In this document: one piece after another, positions 6,553 through 14,759 of the stretch
Layout: each line of letters starts with the position of its first letter
Numbering within the stretch: position 1 is the stretch's first letter
DNA from: UBA995 sp035477115
GTDB taxonomy: Bacteria; Bacillota; Sulfobacillia; UBA995
Length of the DNA stretch: 38,703 bases
Assembly: GCA_035477115.1 (NCBI GenBank)
Contig: DATIKW010000020.1
Span: 1-38,703 of the forward strand
Reading direction: 5' to 3'
The notes under the pieces: generated by a model
What the model saw: the letters and a program-made list of their open reading frames with translations, nothing else
Database searches by the model: none
What the model was told of the DNA's origin: nothing
Position numbers and translations under genes: made by a program

Positions 6553-7866
6553 ATGCGCGTACTGGTAATCGGGGGAGGCTGGGCAGGCTGCGCCGCGGCG
6601 CTGAGTGCGGCCCGGGCCGGAGCCGCGGTGGTCTTGCTCGAACGAACGGATGCTCTTCTAGGCACCGGTCTGGTCGGGGGAATCATGCGCAACAACGGTC
6701 GCTTCACCGCGACCGAGGAAGCCATTGCCCTCGGCGGGGGCGAACTCTTCGAGTTGTGCGACCGCATATCCCGCCATCGCAATGTGGCTTTTCCCGGCCA
6801 CGCCCATGCCTCCCTGTACGACGTGGCGCTGGCCGAGCCTGCGGTCCGGAAGAAGTTGGTGGAGGCGGGCGTCGACGTGCGGCTTCAGTCCCGGGCCCAC
6901 GATTGTCGGGCGGTCGATGGTGTCATCAGCGCCGTCATCACCCGGGACGAGGAGTTCGAGGCCGACGCTTTCGTCGAGGCCACCGGCACGGCGGGCCCCC
7001 AGGCCAACTGCCAGAAGTATGGGAACGGCTGCGTCATGTGCGTGCTCCGTTGCCCCACCTTTGGGGGGCGGGTCAGCATGGCGGCCAAGGCGGGCGTCAA
7101 GGAAGTGATGGGCGGCACCGCCGTCGGCACCATCGGTTCGATGAGCGGCTCCTGCAAGCTGCTCAAGGAATCGCTGGCACCGCACCTGGCCGAGACGCTG
7201 AGCCGGACGGGCCTGGCCATCGTACCCATACCGGAGTCGATGCAGAAGAAGGACGCGCTGGTGCTCAAGGCCTGCCAGCAATATGCCCTCAAGGAGTATG
7301 CGGAGAACGTCATCTTACTCGACACCGGTCATGCCAAGCTGATGGCCGCCTTTTTCCCCCTGGACAAGCTCCGCCAGGTACCGGGCCTCGAGAACGCGAG
7401 ATATGAGGATCCGTATAGCGGCGGCGTGGGCAACTCCATCCGCTACCTTGCCATCTCGCCCCGCGATGACAGTCTTCGCGTCGAAGGGATGGACAACCTG
7501 TTCTGCGCGGGCGAGAAAGCGGGGCCGCTCGTGGGGCACACCGAGGCCATCGTCACCGGGGTGTTGGCCGGTCACAACGCCGCTCGCCGGGCGGCAAAGC
7601 GCGAGTTGCTAGTCCTCCCGACCGCGCTGGTCACAGGCGACGCGATCGCGCACGTCCGCGAGCAGATGAACACACCCCAGGGCCTGTTCAAGAAATACAC
7701 GTTCTCCGGGTCGGTGTACTTCCAGCGCATGCAGGAACTGGGCACGTACACTACCGACGTCCGGGTGATTCGCCAGCGGGTGCAAGCCGCCGGGCTCACG
7801 GGGGTCTTCGCCCGGCCGCTGTCGGCCGCAGCCGAAGTGGCAGCCTCCCGGCAGGAAGACCGGTAG
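6553..7866 (+). CDS. FAD-dependent oxidoreductase with a ferredoxin-like cysteine motif (437 aa)
   Basis: The N terminus is a classic FAD Rossmann fold: VIGGGWAGCAAALSAARAG, then an acidic residue in LLERT. A second FAD contact is near the C terminus (NLFCAGEKAGPLVGHTEAI, with AGE as in GidA/TrmFO and fumarate-reductase-like folds). About one third into the protein is NCQKYGNGCVMCVLRCPTF, spacing C-x6-C-x2-C-x3-CP, which could hold an iron-sulfur cluster. I start at ATG 6553 because of the strong Shine-Dalgarno just upstream. The gene shares the CTCATCA palindrome with the mutase operon, so it probably serves the same pathway, either oxidising an intermediate or supplying electrons for cobalamin reduction. 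Both roles are inference. It ends one base before the stop of the convergent DUF1638-type gene. Confidence 0.75.
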   Translation: MRVLVIGGGWAGCAAALSAARAGAAVVLLERTDALLGTGLVGGIMRNNGRFTATEEAIALGGGELFELCDRISRHRNVAFPGHAHASLYDVALAEPAVRKKLVEAGVDVRLQSRAHDCRAVDGVISAVITRDEEFEADAFVEATGTAGPQANCQKYGNGCVMCVLRCPTFGGRVSMAAKAGVKEVMGGTAVGTIGSMSGSCKLLKESLAPHLAETLSRTGLAIVPIPESMQKKDALVLKACQQYALKEYAENVILLDTGHAKLMAAFFPLDKLRQVPGLENARYEDPYSGGVGNSIRYLAISPRDDSLRVEGMDNLFCAGEKAGPLVGHTEAIVTGVLAGHNAARRAAKRELLVLPTALVTGDAIAHVREQMNTPQGLFKKYTFSGSVYFQRMQELGTYTTDVRVIRQRVQAAGLTGVFARPLSAAAEVAASRQEDR

Positions 7867-7867
7867 G

Positions 7868-8623
7868 CTAGCAGTTGCCGTGAGGCGCATGGCCCCGCCC
7901 GTCGCCGGGTGGGGCCGTGCGCCGGGAAGGGCAGTTGGCATGGAGCGGTTCCCAAAAGTCGTGCAGTGAGGTGTACGCGCCGGCCTTCAGCGTGATTGCC
8001 CCGGCCGCCGGCTCTCCTCGCAACAAGTCGCTCAACAGGCCGAGGTCGGCCTGCAAGATCGCGAAGTCGAGGTTGAACTCGGTGGCGAAAGCCCTGCCCC
8101 GGTCCGCGGCCAGGCCCTCCCCTGGCAGGCCGGCATGAATGTAGACCAGCCGGCGGTAGTTGTGCAGGATAGCCCCGAAGATCCGGCCCGCTTGCTCAGC
8201 GCCCCACCGATCCACGCAACGGGCGTGGTCGGCCAGCAGACTCCCTTGCGAATCCACCCATCCTTTTGACAGGTAGTAAGTGCCGGCGCATTCGGCGGCC
8301 AGTTCCCGATATGCCGCTTGCGAGCCCAGGAGCAGGGCGATGCAGTCATGGACTTTCGGCAAGGCGAGCCCGCCGGGCGCGGCGCGCAGGCCGGAGGTGG
8401 CGCCGCCGCACAGCCCCATGGCCAGGCCGATTCGGCGGCCGGGGTAAACGTCGATGAGCTGCTGGAGGTGTTCCCTGAGCCGCGACGGGGAACGGTGCAA
8501 TGCTCCGTCCACGCGGTGGAGCGCGCAGTCGGCATGGATCAGCCCCTGGACGATCTCCGCCAGCGGTTGGCAGGTTACCACCATATCCGGCCGGGTGCCG
8601 GGAAACCCCATGCCCATATCCAT
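7868..8623 (-). CDS. DUF1638-type protein (251 aa)
   Basis: Motifs typical of this uncharacterised family are visible: HADCALHR, IGLAMGLCGGATSGL, KVHDCIALLLGS and TYYLSKGWVDSQG. Family members often lie near corrinoid or methyltransferase genes in anaerobes and are thought to be soluble, but their biochemical role is not established to my knowledge. I place the start at ATG 8623 (MDMGMGFPGTRPD), behind GAGG with a short spacer; Met codons at 8617 and 8611 are alternatives, and the frame stays open further upstream into the repeat at 8674-8707 without good start signals. The gene is convergent with the oxidoreductase gene and divergent from the ilvD-like gene. Confidence 0.65.
   Translation of the reverse strand: MDMGMGFPGTRPDMVVTCQPLAEIVQGLIHADCALHRVDGALHRSPSRLREHLQQLIDVYPGRRIGLAMGLCGGATSGLRAAPGGLALPKVHDCIALLLGSQAAYRELAAECAGTYYLSKGWVDSQGSLLADHARCVDRWGAEQAGRIFGAILHNYRRLVYIHAGLPGEGLAADRGRAFATEFNLDFAILQADLGLLSDLLRGEPAAGAITLKAGAYTSLHDFWEPLHANCPSRRTAPPGDGRGHAPHGNC
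7885..7922. terminator. Strong hairpin between convergent genes
   Basis: A 16-bp stem (GCGCATGGCCCCGCCC against GGGTGGGGCCGTGCGC, with two G-T wobbles) closes a six-base loop GTCGCC. It lies 18 bases after the oxidoreductase stop and within the last codons of the DUF1638-type gene on the other strand. No T-run follows on either side, so it would act as a GC-rich stall or protection element rather than a textbook terminator. Confidence 0.45.
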
Positions 8624-8673
8624 ATCTTCGCCTCGACCCGAGAATTCTCGCGGCGTGCTTCCATGTCCTCCCC

Positions 8674-8707
8674 GTGGTAGGGCGGGTTCCGAACCCGCCC
8701 CTACCAC
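8674..8707. repeat. Intergenic hairpin repeat, copy 1
   Basis: Arms GTGGTAGGGCGGGTTC and GAACCCGCCCCTACCAC surround a single C; the left arm lacks one G, so the stem has one bulge. The core matches the three other copies at 13873, 27036 and 31496. It lies between the divergent DUF1638-type and ilvD-like genes. The sequence to its right (to about 8790) resembles, in reverse orientation, the left flank of copy 2. Confidence 0.8.
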
Positions 8708-8808
8708 GAAATCCCCGTACGTCCGAAAGCGGGGGCTCCCGGCGCCACGCCCTTTTCATACCCCGGGGTGCCCCCATCAGCGCGTGAGGGTCCGCAGCGA
8801 AAAGACTC

Positions 8809-8837
8809 TTGCCAACACTGGTCAGACAATCTACATT
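8809..8837 (+). promoter_or_regulatory. Promoter of the ilvD-like/TRAP unit with FadR-type operator
   Basis: TTGCCA (8809-8814), 17 bases, then TACATT (8832-8837) make a reasonable sigma-A promoter about 60 bases before the ilvD-like start. Between the boxes lies TGGTCAGACAA (8819-8829), a perfect fit to the FadR/GntR operator consensus T-N-G-T-N3-A-C-N-A. A bound repressor would block polymerase. The outer sequences TGCCAA and TTGGCA also form an inverted repeat around it. Confidence 0.5.
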
Positions 8838-8898
8838 GGCAGCAGCAGGGAGTCCAGGGACGGGTGAGCGACGAAATCCTCGGGGCGGGGTGACTTGA

Positions 8899-10623
8899 GT
8901 GAACAGCGATACCATCAAAGTCGGGATCGAGCGGGCCCCGCATCGCAGTCTGCTAAGGGCGAGCGGCCGGCTGCGACGCGAGTCGGATCTCGAAAGACCC
9001 TTCATCGGTATTGCCAATTCCTTCACGGAAATCGTGCCGGGGCACACCCATCTCGGCGACTTCGTCACGGAGATCAAGGAAGCCATCTACGAAGCGGGCG
9101 GGGTGCCTTTCGAGTTCAATACTATCGCCCTGTGCGATGGGATCGCCATGGGGCACGGAGGCATGCGCTACAGCTTGCCCTCCAGGGAACTGATCGCCGA
9201 CAGTGTGGAGACCATGGTTCGCGGCCACCAGTTCGACGGCTTGATCTGCGTGCCCAACTGCGACAAGATCGTCCCCGGCATGCTCATGGCGGCCCTTCGT
9301 ATCAACATCCCCAGCGTGTTCATCTCGGGGGGCCCGATGCAGGCGGGGCGGACCGGGGACGGGCGAGCGATCGATCTGGCGTCGGTGTTCGAGGGTGTTG
9401 GGGCTTTCCGCGCCGGGCGGATCGATGAAGCTCGGCTGCTCGAACTGGAACGGGCCGCCTGCCCCGGTCCCGGCAGTTGTGCGGGCATGTTCACCGCCAA
9501 CTCCATGAACTGCCTGTGCGAGGCCATCGGCCTTGCTCTGCCCGGCAACGGGACCATCCTCGCCGTCGATCCGCGTCGAGGCAAGCTGAAGCGGTGGGCG
9601 GGACGGCGGATCATCGAGTTGATCGCCGAGAACCTCCGTCCACGAGACATCGTCACCATGGACGCGCTGGACAACGCGTTTGCGCTCGACGTGGCAATGA
9701 GCGGTTCGACCAACACCATCTTGCATGCCCTGGCCATCGCCCATGAGGCGGGCCTGGAGTACCCGCTGGAACGCATCAATCTGATCTCCGAGCGCACCCC
9801 CACCTTGTGCAAGGTTTCTCCGGCATCCGACCTGCACATCGAAGATGTAGATCGGGCGGGCGGCATCACCGCCATTCTGGGGGAACTATCCCAGCGACCG
9901 GGGTTGCTCAACCTGGACTGCCTGACTGTGACCGGGGGAACCCTGGCGGCGGACATCGGGCAAACTCGCAGCTCGGATCCTCAAGTCATCCGCGGTCTGG
10001 CGGCCCCCTTCAGTCCCCGGGGCGGGCTGCGAGTCTTGTTCGGCACGCTGGCACCGGAAGGAGCGGTGGTCAAGACGGGAGCCGTGCTACCCGGGATGAT
10101 GCGCCACCGGGGACGGGCGGTCGTCTTCGAAGCGGAGGCGGATGCATCTTCGGCCATCCTGGACGGACGGATCCGGCCGGGGGATGTCGTGGTGATCCGC
10201 CACGAGGGGCCGAAGGGAGGGCCCGGCTTCATGGAGATGCTCGGTCCTACTGCTAACCTGATGGGGATGGGCCTGGGGGATTCGGTGGCCCTGGTGACCG
10301 ACGGCCGCTTCTCCGGCGCCACCCGGGGCGCATGTATCGGCCACGTATGTCCCGAGGCCGCCTCGGGCGGGCCCATCGCCCTGGTGCAAGACGGCGATGT
10401 CATAGGCTACGATCTGGACGCAGGTACGCTTGACCTGCAGGTATCGGGCCGGGAACTGGCCGGCAGACAGGCTGCAGTCCAACCCCCGCCTCGACGCCAA
10501 CCTTCGGGCTGGCTGGCCAGGTACGTGGCGATGGTCGGCCCCGCCAGCCGGGGAGCGGTGATCGAGCCCCACTCTGCCAGCAGGACTGAAGACACGGCGC
10601 AGAGAAAGTCCCCCATGCCATAA
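8899..10623 (+). CDS. ilvD-like: IlvD/EDD-family dehydratase (574 aa)
   Basis: This is a full-length member of the dihydroxy-acid dehydratase / 6-phosphogluconate dehydratase family. Visible signatures are NSFTEIVPGHTHL, FNTIALCDGIAMGHGGMRYS, the cluster and metal region CVPNCDKIVPGML, PGPGSCAGMFTANSMNCL, and GRFSGATRGACIGH near the C terminus. The VPGHTHL form resembles the E. coli 4Fe-4S type rather than the PCN 2Fe-2S type. IlvD makes 2-oxo acids from 2,3-dihydroxy acids in valine and isoleucine synthesis; relatives dehydrate sugar acids. Here no ilv gene is adjacent and a TRAP transporter follows, so a catabolic dehydratase of an imported hydroxy or sugar acid is at least as likely. The C terminus extends about 15 residues past the usual SRGAV end. 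Start is GTG 8899. Confidence 0.85.
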   Translation: MNSDTIKVGIERAPHRSLLRASGRLRRESDLERPFIGIANSFTEIVPGHTHLGDFVTEIKEAIYEAGGVPFEFNTIALCDGIAMGHGGMRYSLPSRELIADSVETMVRGHQFDGLICVPNCDKIVPGMLMAALRINIPSVFISGGPMQAGRTGDGRAIDLASVFEGVGAFRAGRIDEARLLELERAACPGPGSCAGMFTANSMNCLCEAIGLALPGNGTILAVDPRRGKLKRWAGRRIIELIAENLRPRDIVTMDALDNAFALDVAMSGSTNTILHALAIAHEAGLEYPLERINLISERTPTLCKVSPASDLHIEDVDRAGGITAILGELSQRPGLLNLDCLTVTGGTLAADIGQTRSSDPQVIRGLAAPFSPRGGLRVLFGTLAPEGAVVKTGAVLPGMMRHRGRAVVFEAEADASSAILDGRIRPGDVVVIRHEGPKGGPGFMEMLGPTANLMGMGLGDSVALVTDGRFSGATRGACIGHVCPEAASGGPIALVQDGDVIGYDLDAGTLDLQVSGRELAGRQAAVQPPPRRQPSGWLARYVAMVGPASRGAVIEPHSASRTEDTAQRKSPMP

Positions 10624-10767
10624 CCCACCATTAGGGTAAATACCCGGTTCACCAGGCAATCCATGGTTGATCTGCCGAGTGCGGGCAAGCTGGCGCCGGC
10701 CGCTGAGCGCAAGTCCATCGCGCATGTCGGGCGGTTGCTGCCGGGCAGTCAAGGGGGGGATTGGGGG

Positions 10768-11289
10768 TTGGAGCCGATTGGCGTTCTCGGAAAGTGGTTG
10801 GACAGGCTCTACCGCGCTATAGAGAGCGTCCTCGTGGTCTTCATCTGCGTCCTGGTCGCAATCGTCACTTTCGAGGTCATAATGCGGTACTTCTTCGGCC
10901 TGCCCGTGATCTGGGGGCGGGATGTCGTGCTGTGGCTGTACTCGGCCGGCTTTCTCCTGCCGGTGGCGTATCACTATGCCTGCAACAAGCAGATCTGCGC
11001 CAGCGACCTCGTGTACAACCTCCGCCTGACCCCCCGCCAGCGGGCAACGATTGACCTCGTTAGCAACGCGATGCTGGCGGCGGTGGCAGTCTTCCTTTTC
11101 CGCCCAGCGGTCAACCGCCTGCTTTTCGCCATTCGCCTCAACGAGGTGTCGATCCTGACCTTGTGGCGGCCGCCCCTTTGGCCGCTCCTGGCGTTGATCC
11201 CCATCATGCTGGTCCTGATAGGGCTGCAGTCGGTACGCGGCCTTGCCCAGGCGGCGGCGTTGCTCGGGAAGGGCGATGACGCCGCATGA
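10768..11289 (+). CDS. dctQ: TRAP transporter small membrane subunit (173 aa)
   Basis: Four hydrophobic segments are seen (VLVVFICVLVAIVTFEVIMRY; DVVLWLYSAGFLLPVAY; a third around AMLAAVAVFLF; and PLLALIPIMLVLIGL), with the EVIMRYFFGLP-W motif typical of DctQ proteins. The small subunit pairs with the large one to move substrate with an ion gradient. The frame is open back to 10663, but the first 35 codons there are not DctQ-like; I choose TTG 10768 because of the AAGGGGGGG site 7 bases upstream and the normal family length. It overlaps dctM by ATGA. The unit lies about 145 bases after the dehydratase gene. Confidence 0.85.
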   Translation: MEPIGVLGKWLDRLYRAIESVLVVFICVLVAIVTFEVIMRYFFGLPVIWGRDVVLWLYSAGFLLPVAYHYACNKQICASDLVYNLRLTPRQRATIDLVSNAMLAAVAVFLFRPAVNRLLFAIRLNEVSILTLWRPPLWPLLALIPIMLVLIGLQSVRGLAQAAALLGKGDDAA

Positions 11290-12611
11290 GTCCGGAAGTC
11301 ATGGTGATCGCAACCTTCGTCGCCATCATCGCCGGGATCGTCATCGGCGTACCGGTGGCGACCGTGCTGCCGGCGGTGGGCATGTTGCTCGGCACGATCT
11401 TCATGGGACCGCGCGCCCTCGACTTCATGGTCCGCGGCATCTTCGCGGTGATGACCAACGATGTTCTCATAGCGCTGCCGCTGTTCGTATTCATGGGGTG
11501 CATGCTCCAGTCCTCCGGCGTCGCCGACAAGCTGTTTCACAATCTGAGGGTCGCCCTAGGCTCCGTCCGGGGCGGACTCGGGATCGTCACCATCATCCTG
11601 TCGACGATCCTCGCCGCAACCACCGGCATCATCGGCACGGCGGTGGTGATGATGGGAGTGCTGGCCCTCCCCACCATGCTGGAGGCGAAGTACAGTCGTC
11701 CCCTGGCCGCAGGCCTGGTGTGCGCGGGAGGCACGCTTGGCATCCTCATCCCCCCCAGCATCATGCTCATCTTATATGGCCTTTCGGCCGGCATGTCGGT
11801 AGTCGCCCTGTTCGCGGCAGCCATCGTGCCCGGCCTGTTACTGAGCGCGATGTACATGCTGTACACGGCAATTCGCTGCCACTTTCGCCCGGACCTCGGA
11901 CCGCCTCTCTCCCGGACGGAGCGGGAGAACCTGGCGGCGACCCGTTACCTGCCGGAACTGCTCTGGTCGCTCGTACCGCCGCTGGTGCTGATCGCCGGCG
12001 TCCTCGGCGCCATCTTCCTCGGCGTCGCGACGCCGACGGAAGCGGCGGGCACGGGGGCTTTCTCCACCGTCCTGCTCAGCGCCTTCATGCGCAAGTTCAG
12101 CCGAAAAGCCCTCGTGGGGGCCGCCCGCGAGACCGTGACGATCTCCGCCACCATCCTCTGGCTGGCGGCGGGCGCCCAGATGTTCACCTCGGTTTTCCTG
12201 GCCCAGGGTGGCGGAGAAGTGATCAAGGGCTGGGTCCTCGGATTCGCCGGCGGCCATCCGGCCATCGTGCTGGCAATAATGATGCTGACCCTCTTCTTGC
12301 TGGGCAAGCTCATCTGCTGGGTGGGGATCCTGCTGATCACCGTGCCTCTGTTCACACCCATCGCCATCACGCTCGGCTGGGATCCCTTGTGGTTCGGCAT
12401 GCTGGTCTGCGTGAACTTGCAGATGTCTTTCTTGACCCCCCCGTTCGCCTACGCGATCTTCTATCTGAAACAGGTCGCGCCGCCGGAGATGACGCTGCTC
12501 GACATATATCGCGGCGTGTGGCCCTTCATAGGCCTCCAGGCGCTCGGCCTGCTGCTGATCATCGTATTCCCCGAGATCGTGCTATGGCTGCCCGGGCTGC
12601 TGCTGCGCTGA
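11286..12611 (+). CDS. dctM: TRAP transporter large membrane subunit (441 aa)
   Basis: This highly hydrophobic protein has about 12 membrane spans and the DctM signatures MTNDVLIALPLFVFMGCMLQSS, GGTLGILIPPSIMLILYG and FLGVATPTEAAGTGAF near the middle. It is the transport channel of a tripartite ATP-independent periplasmic transporter, driven by Na+ or H+. The start overlaps the dctQ stop. The GTLGILIPPSIMLI and TPTEAAG elements are those that line the ion and substrate sites in the SiaQM-type structures. Substrate cannot be read from this subunit. Confidence 0.93.
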   Translation: MSPEVMVIATFVAIIAGIVIGVPVATVLPAVGMLLGTIFMGPRALDFMVRGIFAVMTNDVLIALPLFVFMGCMLQSSGVADKLFHNLRVALGSVRGGLGIVTIILSTILAATTGIIGTAVVMMGVLALPTMLEAKYSRPLAAGLVCAGGTLGILIPPSIMLILYGLSAGMSVVALFAAAIVPGLLLSAMYMLYTAIRCHFRPDLGPPLSRTERENLAATRYLPELLWSLVPPLVLIAGVLGAIFLGVATPTEAAGTGAFSTVLLSAFMRKFSRKALVGAARETVTISATILWLAAGAQMFTSVFLAQGGGEVIKGWVLGFAGGHPAIVLAIMMLTLFLLGKLICWVGILLITVPLFTPIAITLGWDPLWFGMLVCVNLQMSFLTPPFAYAIFYLKQVAPPEMTLLDIYRGVWPFIGLQALGLLLIIVFPEIVLWLPGLLLR

Positions 12612-12726
12612 TGCGGGATACGCGCGACCGGCGGCGGCCGTTGCCCGTGGGGGGGGGTGAGTCGATCAGAAGTTGCCGGCGGCATGAAGCTGGTAGCCCG
12701 ATAGACTGAGAAGGGAGAAACAAGGG

Positions 12727-13812
12727 ATGAAAGGCAAGAACATGACGGTCGTGTGGGTGGTCCTGATCCTGGCGGCTTTCGGCGTAGGCTACATCGTCCG
12801 TCCGGCGGTGGCCCCCGCGGCCGTGGACCCCGCGGATGTCCCCGAACCGGTCATCGAGTGGACGATGCAGGGGATCTACATGACGGGCCATCCCCTGTTC
12901 ACGAAAGCCCAGGAATGGACGGAGGAAGTGTATCTCGCTAGCGGCGGCCGTCTGAAGATAACGCTGCACCCGGTAGGGGCTCTGGTCCCCGCCGCGGAGT
13001 TGCTCAGCGCCGTGTCGGCCGGGACGATCGACGTGGGTCACTCGTTCCCGCCCTGGTGGATAGGCACCAAGCGGGCTTTCGGCCTGTTCTGCGGCCAGAC
13101 GGTGGGCATGAGCCAGGACGAATATCGCACCTGGCTGCTGAGTGGCGGCGGCTGGGAACTCGCCGGCGAGCTATATGGCCAGCACAATCTGCACTGGATC
13201 CCGTTCAGCAATGACCCGGCCGAGACTTTCCTGTGGGCCAAGCAGCCGATTCGAGTCCTGGCTGACCTGGAGGGGATGAAGGTACGGGCCGCCGGGCTGT
13301 CCCTCGACGTCTTCAAGCGGCTTGGCATCGACGCGCACTTCATCGCCACGGCGGAGATCGTGCCCTCACTGCTCAAGGGGGTAATCAACGCGGCGGAGTT
13401 CCTGTTCCTCGAGGCCGACTACGCCATGGGTTTCCATGATGCGGCCAAGTACGCGATGATGGGGGAGCGGGCCCCGTCACACGCGACCGGCATCGAGATC
13501 AACCGCGATCGCTGGAATGAGCTGCCGGCTGACCTGCAGGCCATCGTGACCAACACGGCCCTGCGCAGCCTCATCACCACCTACGGGGAGTTCCGCCTGG
13601 GAGAAGCCGCCGCCGCCCAGCGCCTGCGCGACAAGGGCGTCACCTTCGTGGCGGTCTCCGACGAACTCAACAAGCAGGTCAGAGACGGGTTCGATGCGGT
13701 GCTGGACGACGAAGCGGCCAAGGACCCCTTCTTCGCGCGGGCCTGGGCATCCGCCCGGGACTTCCGCACCTCGTACCGCGAGACGGTGCGAACCCTGTGG
13801 CCCTGGGAGTGA
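12727..13812 (+). CDS. dctP: TRAP transporter substrate-binding protein (361 aa)
   Basis: An N-terminal hydrophobic helix (VVWVVLILAAFGVGYIV, residues 9-25) without a lipobox cysteine suggests a signal anchor or signal peptide. The body matches extracytoplasmic DctP7-type receptors: TGHPLFTKAQEWTEEVYLASGGRLKI, then LEGMKVRAAG with the conserved Arg that usually clamps a substrate carboxylate, and GFHDAAKYAM, which recalls the TakP/FcbT branch (2-oxo acids and aromatic or organic acids). ATG 12727 is preceded by AAGGGAG at a good distance. It is separated from dctM by 115 bases, holding only a G-rich stretch. It likely delivers an organic acid to DctQM in the same unit. Confidence 0.88.
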   Translation: MKGKNMTVVWVVLILAAFGVGYIVRPAVAPAAVDPADVPEPVIEWTMQGIYMTGHPLFTKAQEWTEEVYLASGGRLKITLHPVGALVPAAELLSAVSAGTIDVGHSFPPWWIGTKRAFGLFCGQTVGMSQDEYRTWLLSGGGWELAGELYGQHNLHWIPFSNDPAETFLWAKQPIRVLADLEGMKVRAAGLSLDVFKRLGIDAHFIATAEIVPSLLKGVINAAEFLFLEADYAMGFHDAAKYAMMGERAPSHATGIEINRDRWNELPADLQAIVTNTALRSLITTYGEFRLGEAAAAQRLRDKGVTFVAVSDELNKQVRDGFDAVLDDEAAKDPFFARAWASARDFRTSYRETVRTLWPWE

Positions 13813-13872
13813 ACTGAGACCCCCATGCCCGCCGGGGCACCAGGGGGTATGAAGGCGGCAGACCTCGTTTTC

Positions 13873-13909
13873 GCGGTAGGGGGCGGGTTCCGAACCCGCC
13901 CCCTACCGC
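13873..13909. repeat. Intergenic hairpin repeat, copy 2
   Basis: Perfect 18-bp arms (GCGGTAGGGGGCGGGTTC and its complement) surround one C. It lies between the convergent dctP and rnfB genes, where it could end transcription from both sides although no T-run follows. The 50 bases to its left contain GGGGCACC and GGGGGTATGAAGGCGG, which recur near copy 1. Confidence 0.85.
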
Positions 13910-13923
13910 CATGGGATGTCGCG

Positions 13924-14745
13924 TCAGGCCCCCCGCGACTGGGCTGGAGACTGGGCCGGTTCCGGCAAGGCCTCGATCGTGTGCATGGGGCACACCTTCA
14001 CACAGGCCTGGCAATCATCGCAACGGGCGTAGTCGATGCGGGCCAGGTTGTCGGCGAAAGCGATGGCCTCCCGGGGGCACTCCTTCACGCATAGCCGGCA
14101 GGCGATGCAGCCCACCGTGCATAGCTTGCGGACCACCGCTCCCCGGTCCCGGGACTTGCAGCGAATGTGAACCCGGCGCGACACCGGGGCCATGACGATG
14201 ATGGCCCGCGGGCACGCCTTCACGCAGGCGGTGCACCCGGTGCAGCGATCCTCGAACACCTCGGGCAAGCCATTCCCGTTCATGCGCATGGCGTCGAACC
14301 GGCACGCCCGCACGCAGGTGCCCATGCCCAGGCACCCGTAGGTGCAGCCCTTGGGACCTCCGGCAATCAAGCCCGCCGCCCCGCAGTCGCGAATGCCCGA
14401 GTAGACCGCGCGGTCAGGCGCCTCGTGCCGGCCGCCGGCGCACAGCACCTGGGCCACCTCGCGTTCCCGCGCTTCGACCGGCTTACCCAGGATGGCCGCC
14501 AGCCGGAGGGCCAGCTCGGGGCCGCCAGCCGGACAGCCGTCGGGGCGGGCTTGGCCCCGTACTGCCGCTTCGGCGAAGTCCGAGCAACCGGCATAGCCGC
14601 AGGCGCCGCAGTTGGCGCCGGGCAGCGCTGCCTGGACGGCTTCCACCCGGGGATCGACCTCAACGGCGAACTTCCGAGCGGCGACGGCCAAGAGGCCGCC
14701 GAAAGCCAGGCCCATGGCGAACAGGGTTATTATGGCTGCAACCAC
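13924..14745 (-). CDS. rnfB: Rnf complex ferredoxin-like subunit RnfB (273 aa)
   Basis: An N-terminal membrane helix (IITLFAMGLAFGGLLAVAARKFAV) is followed by the RnfB cluster motif NCGACGYAGCSDFAEA ... DGCPAGG. A cysteine-rich stretch (KGCTYGCLGMGTCVRACRFDAM) and further 4Fe-4S motifs (CTGCTACVKACP, CIACRLCVKECP, CDDCQACVKVCP) complete the electron path. RnfB accepts electrons from reduced ferredoxin on the cytoplasmic side and passes them into the membrane complex. Start is GTG 14745 behind an AGGGGGG site. It is the last gene of the rnfCDGEAB unit, 14 bases after rnfA. Confidence 0.95.
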   Translation of the reverse strand: MVAAIITLFAMGLAFGGLLAVAARKFAVEVDPRVEAVQAALPGANCGACGYAGCSDFAEAAVRGQARPDGCPAGGPELALRLAAILGKPVEAREREVAQVLCAGGRHEAPDRAVYSGIRDCGAAGLIAGGPKGCTYGCLGMGTCVRACRFDAMRMNGNGLPEVFEDRCTGCTACVKACPRAIIVMAPVSRRVHIRCKSRDRGAVVRKLCTVGCIACRLCVKECPREAIAFADNLARIDYARCDDCQACVKVCPMHTIEALPEPAQSPAQSRGA

Positions 14746-14759
14746 CGGCCGGCCCCCCT

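Noticed and set aside
11243..12709. 488-codon plus-strand frame over dctM
   Set aside because: Its product is His/Arg-rich and non-membrane, a +1 shadow of the clear DctM protein.
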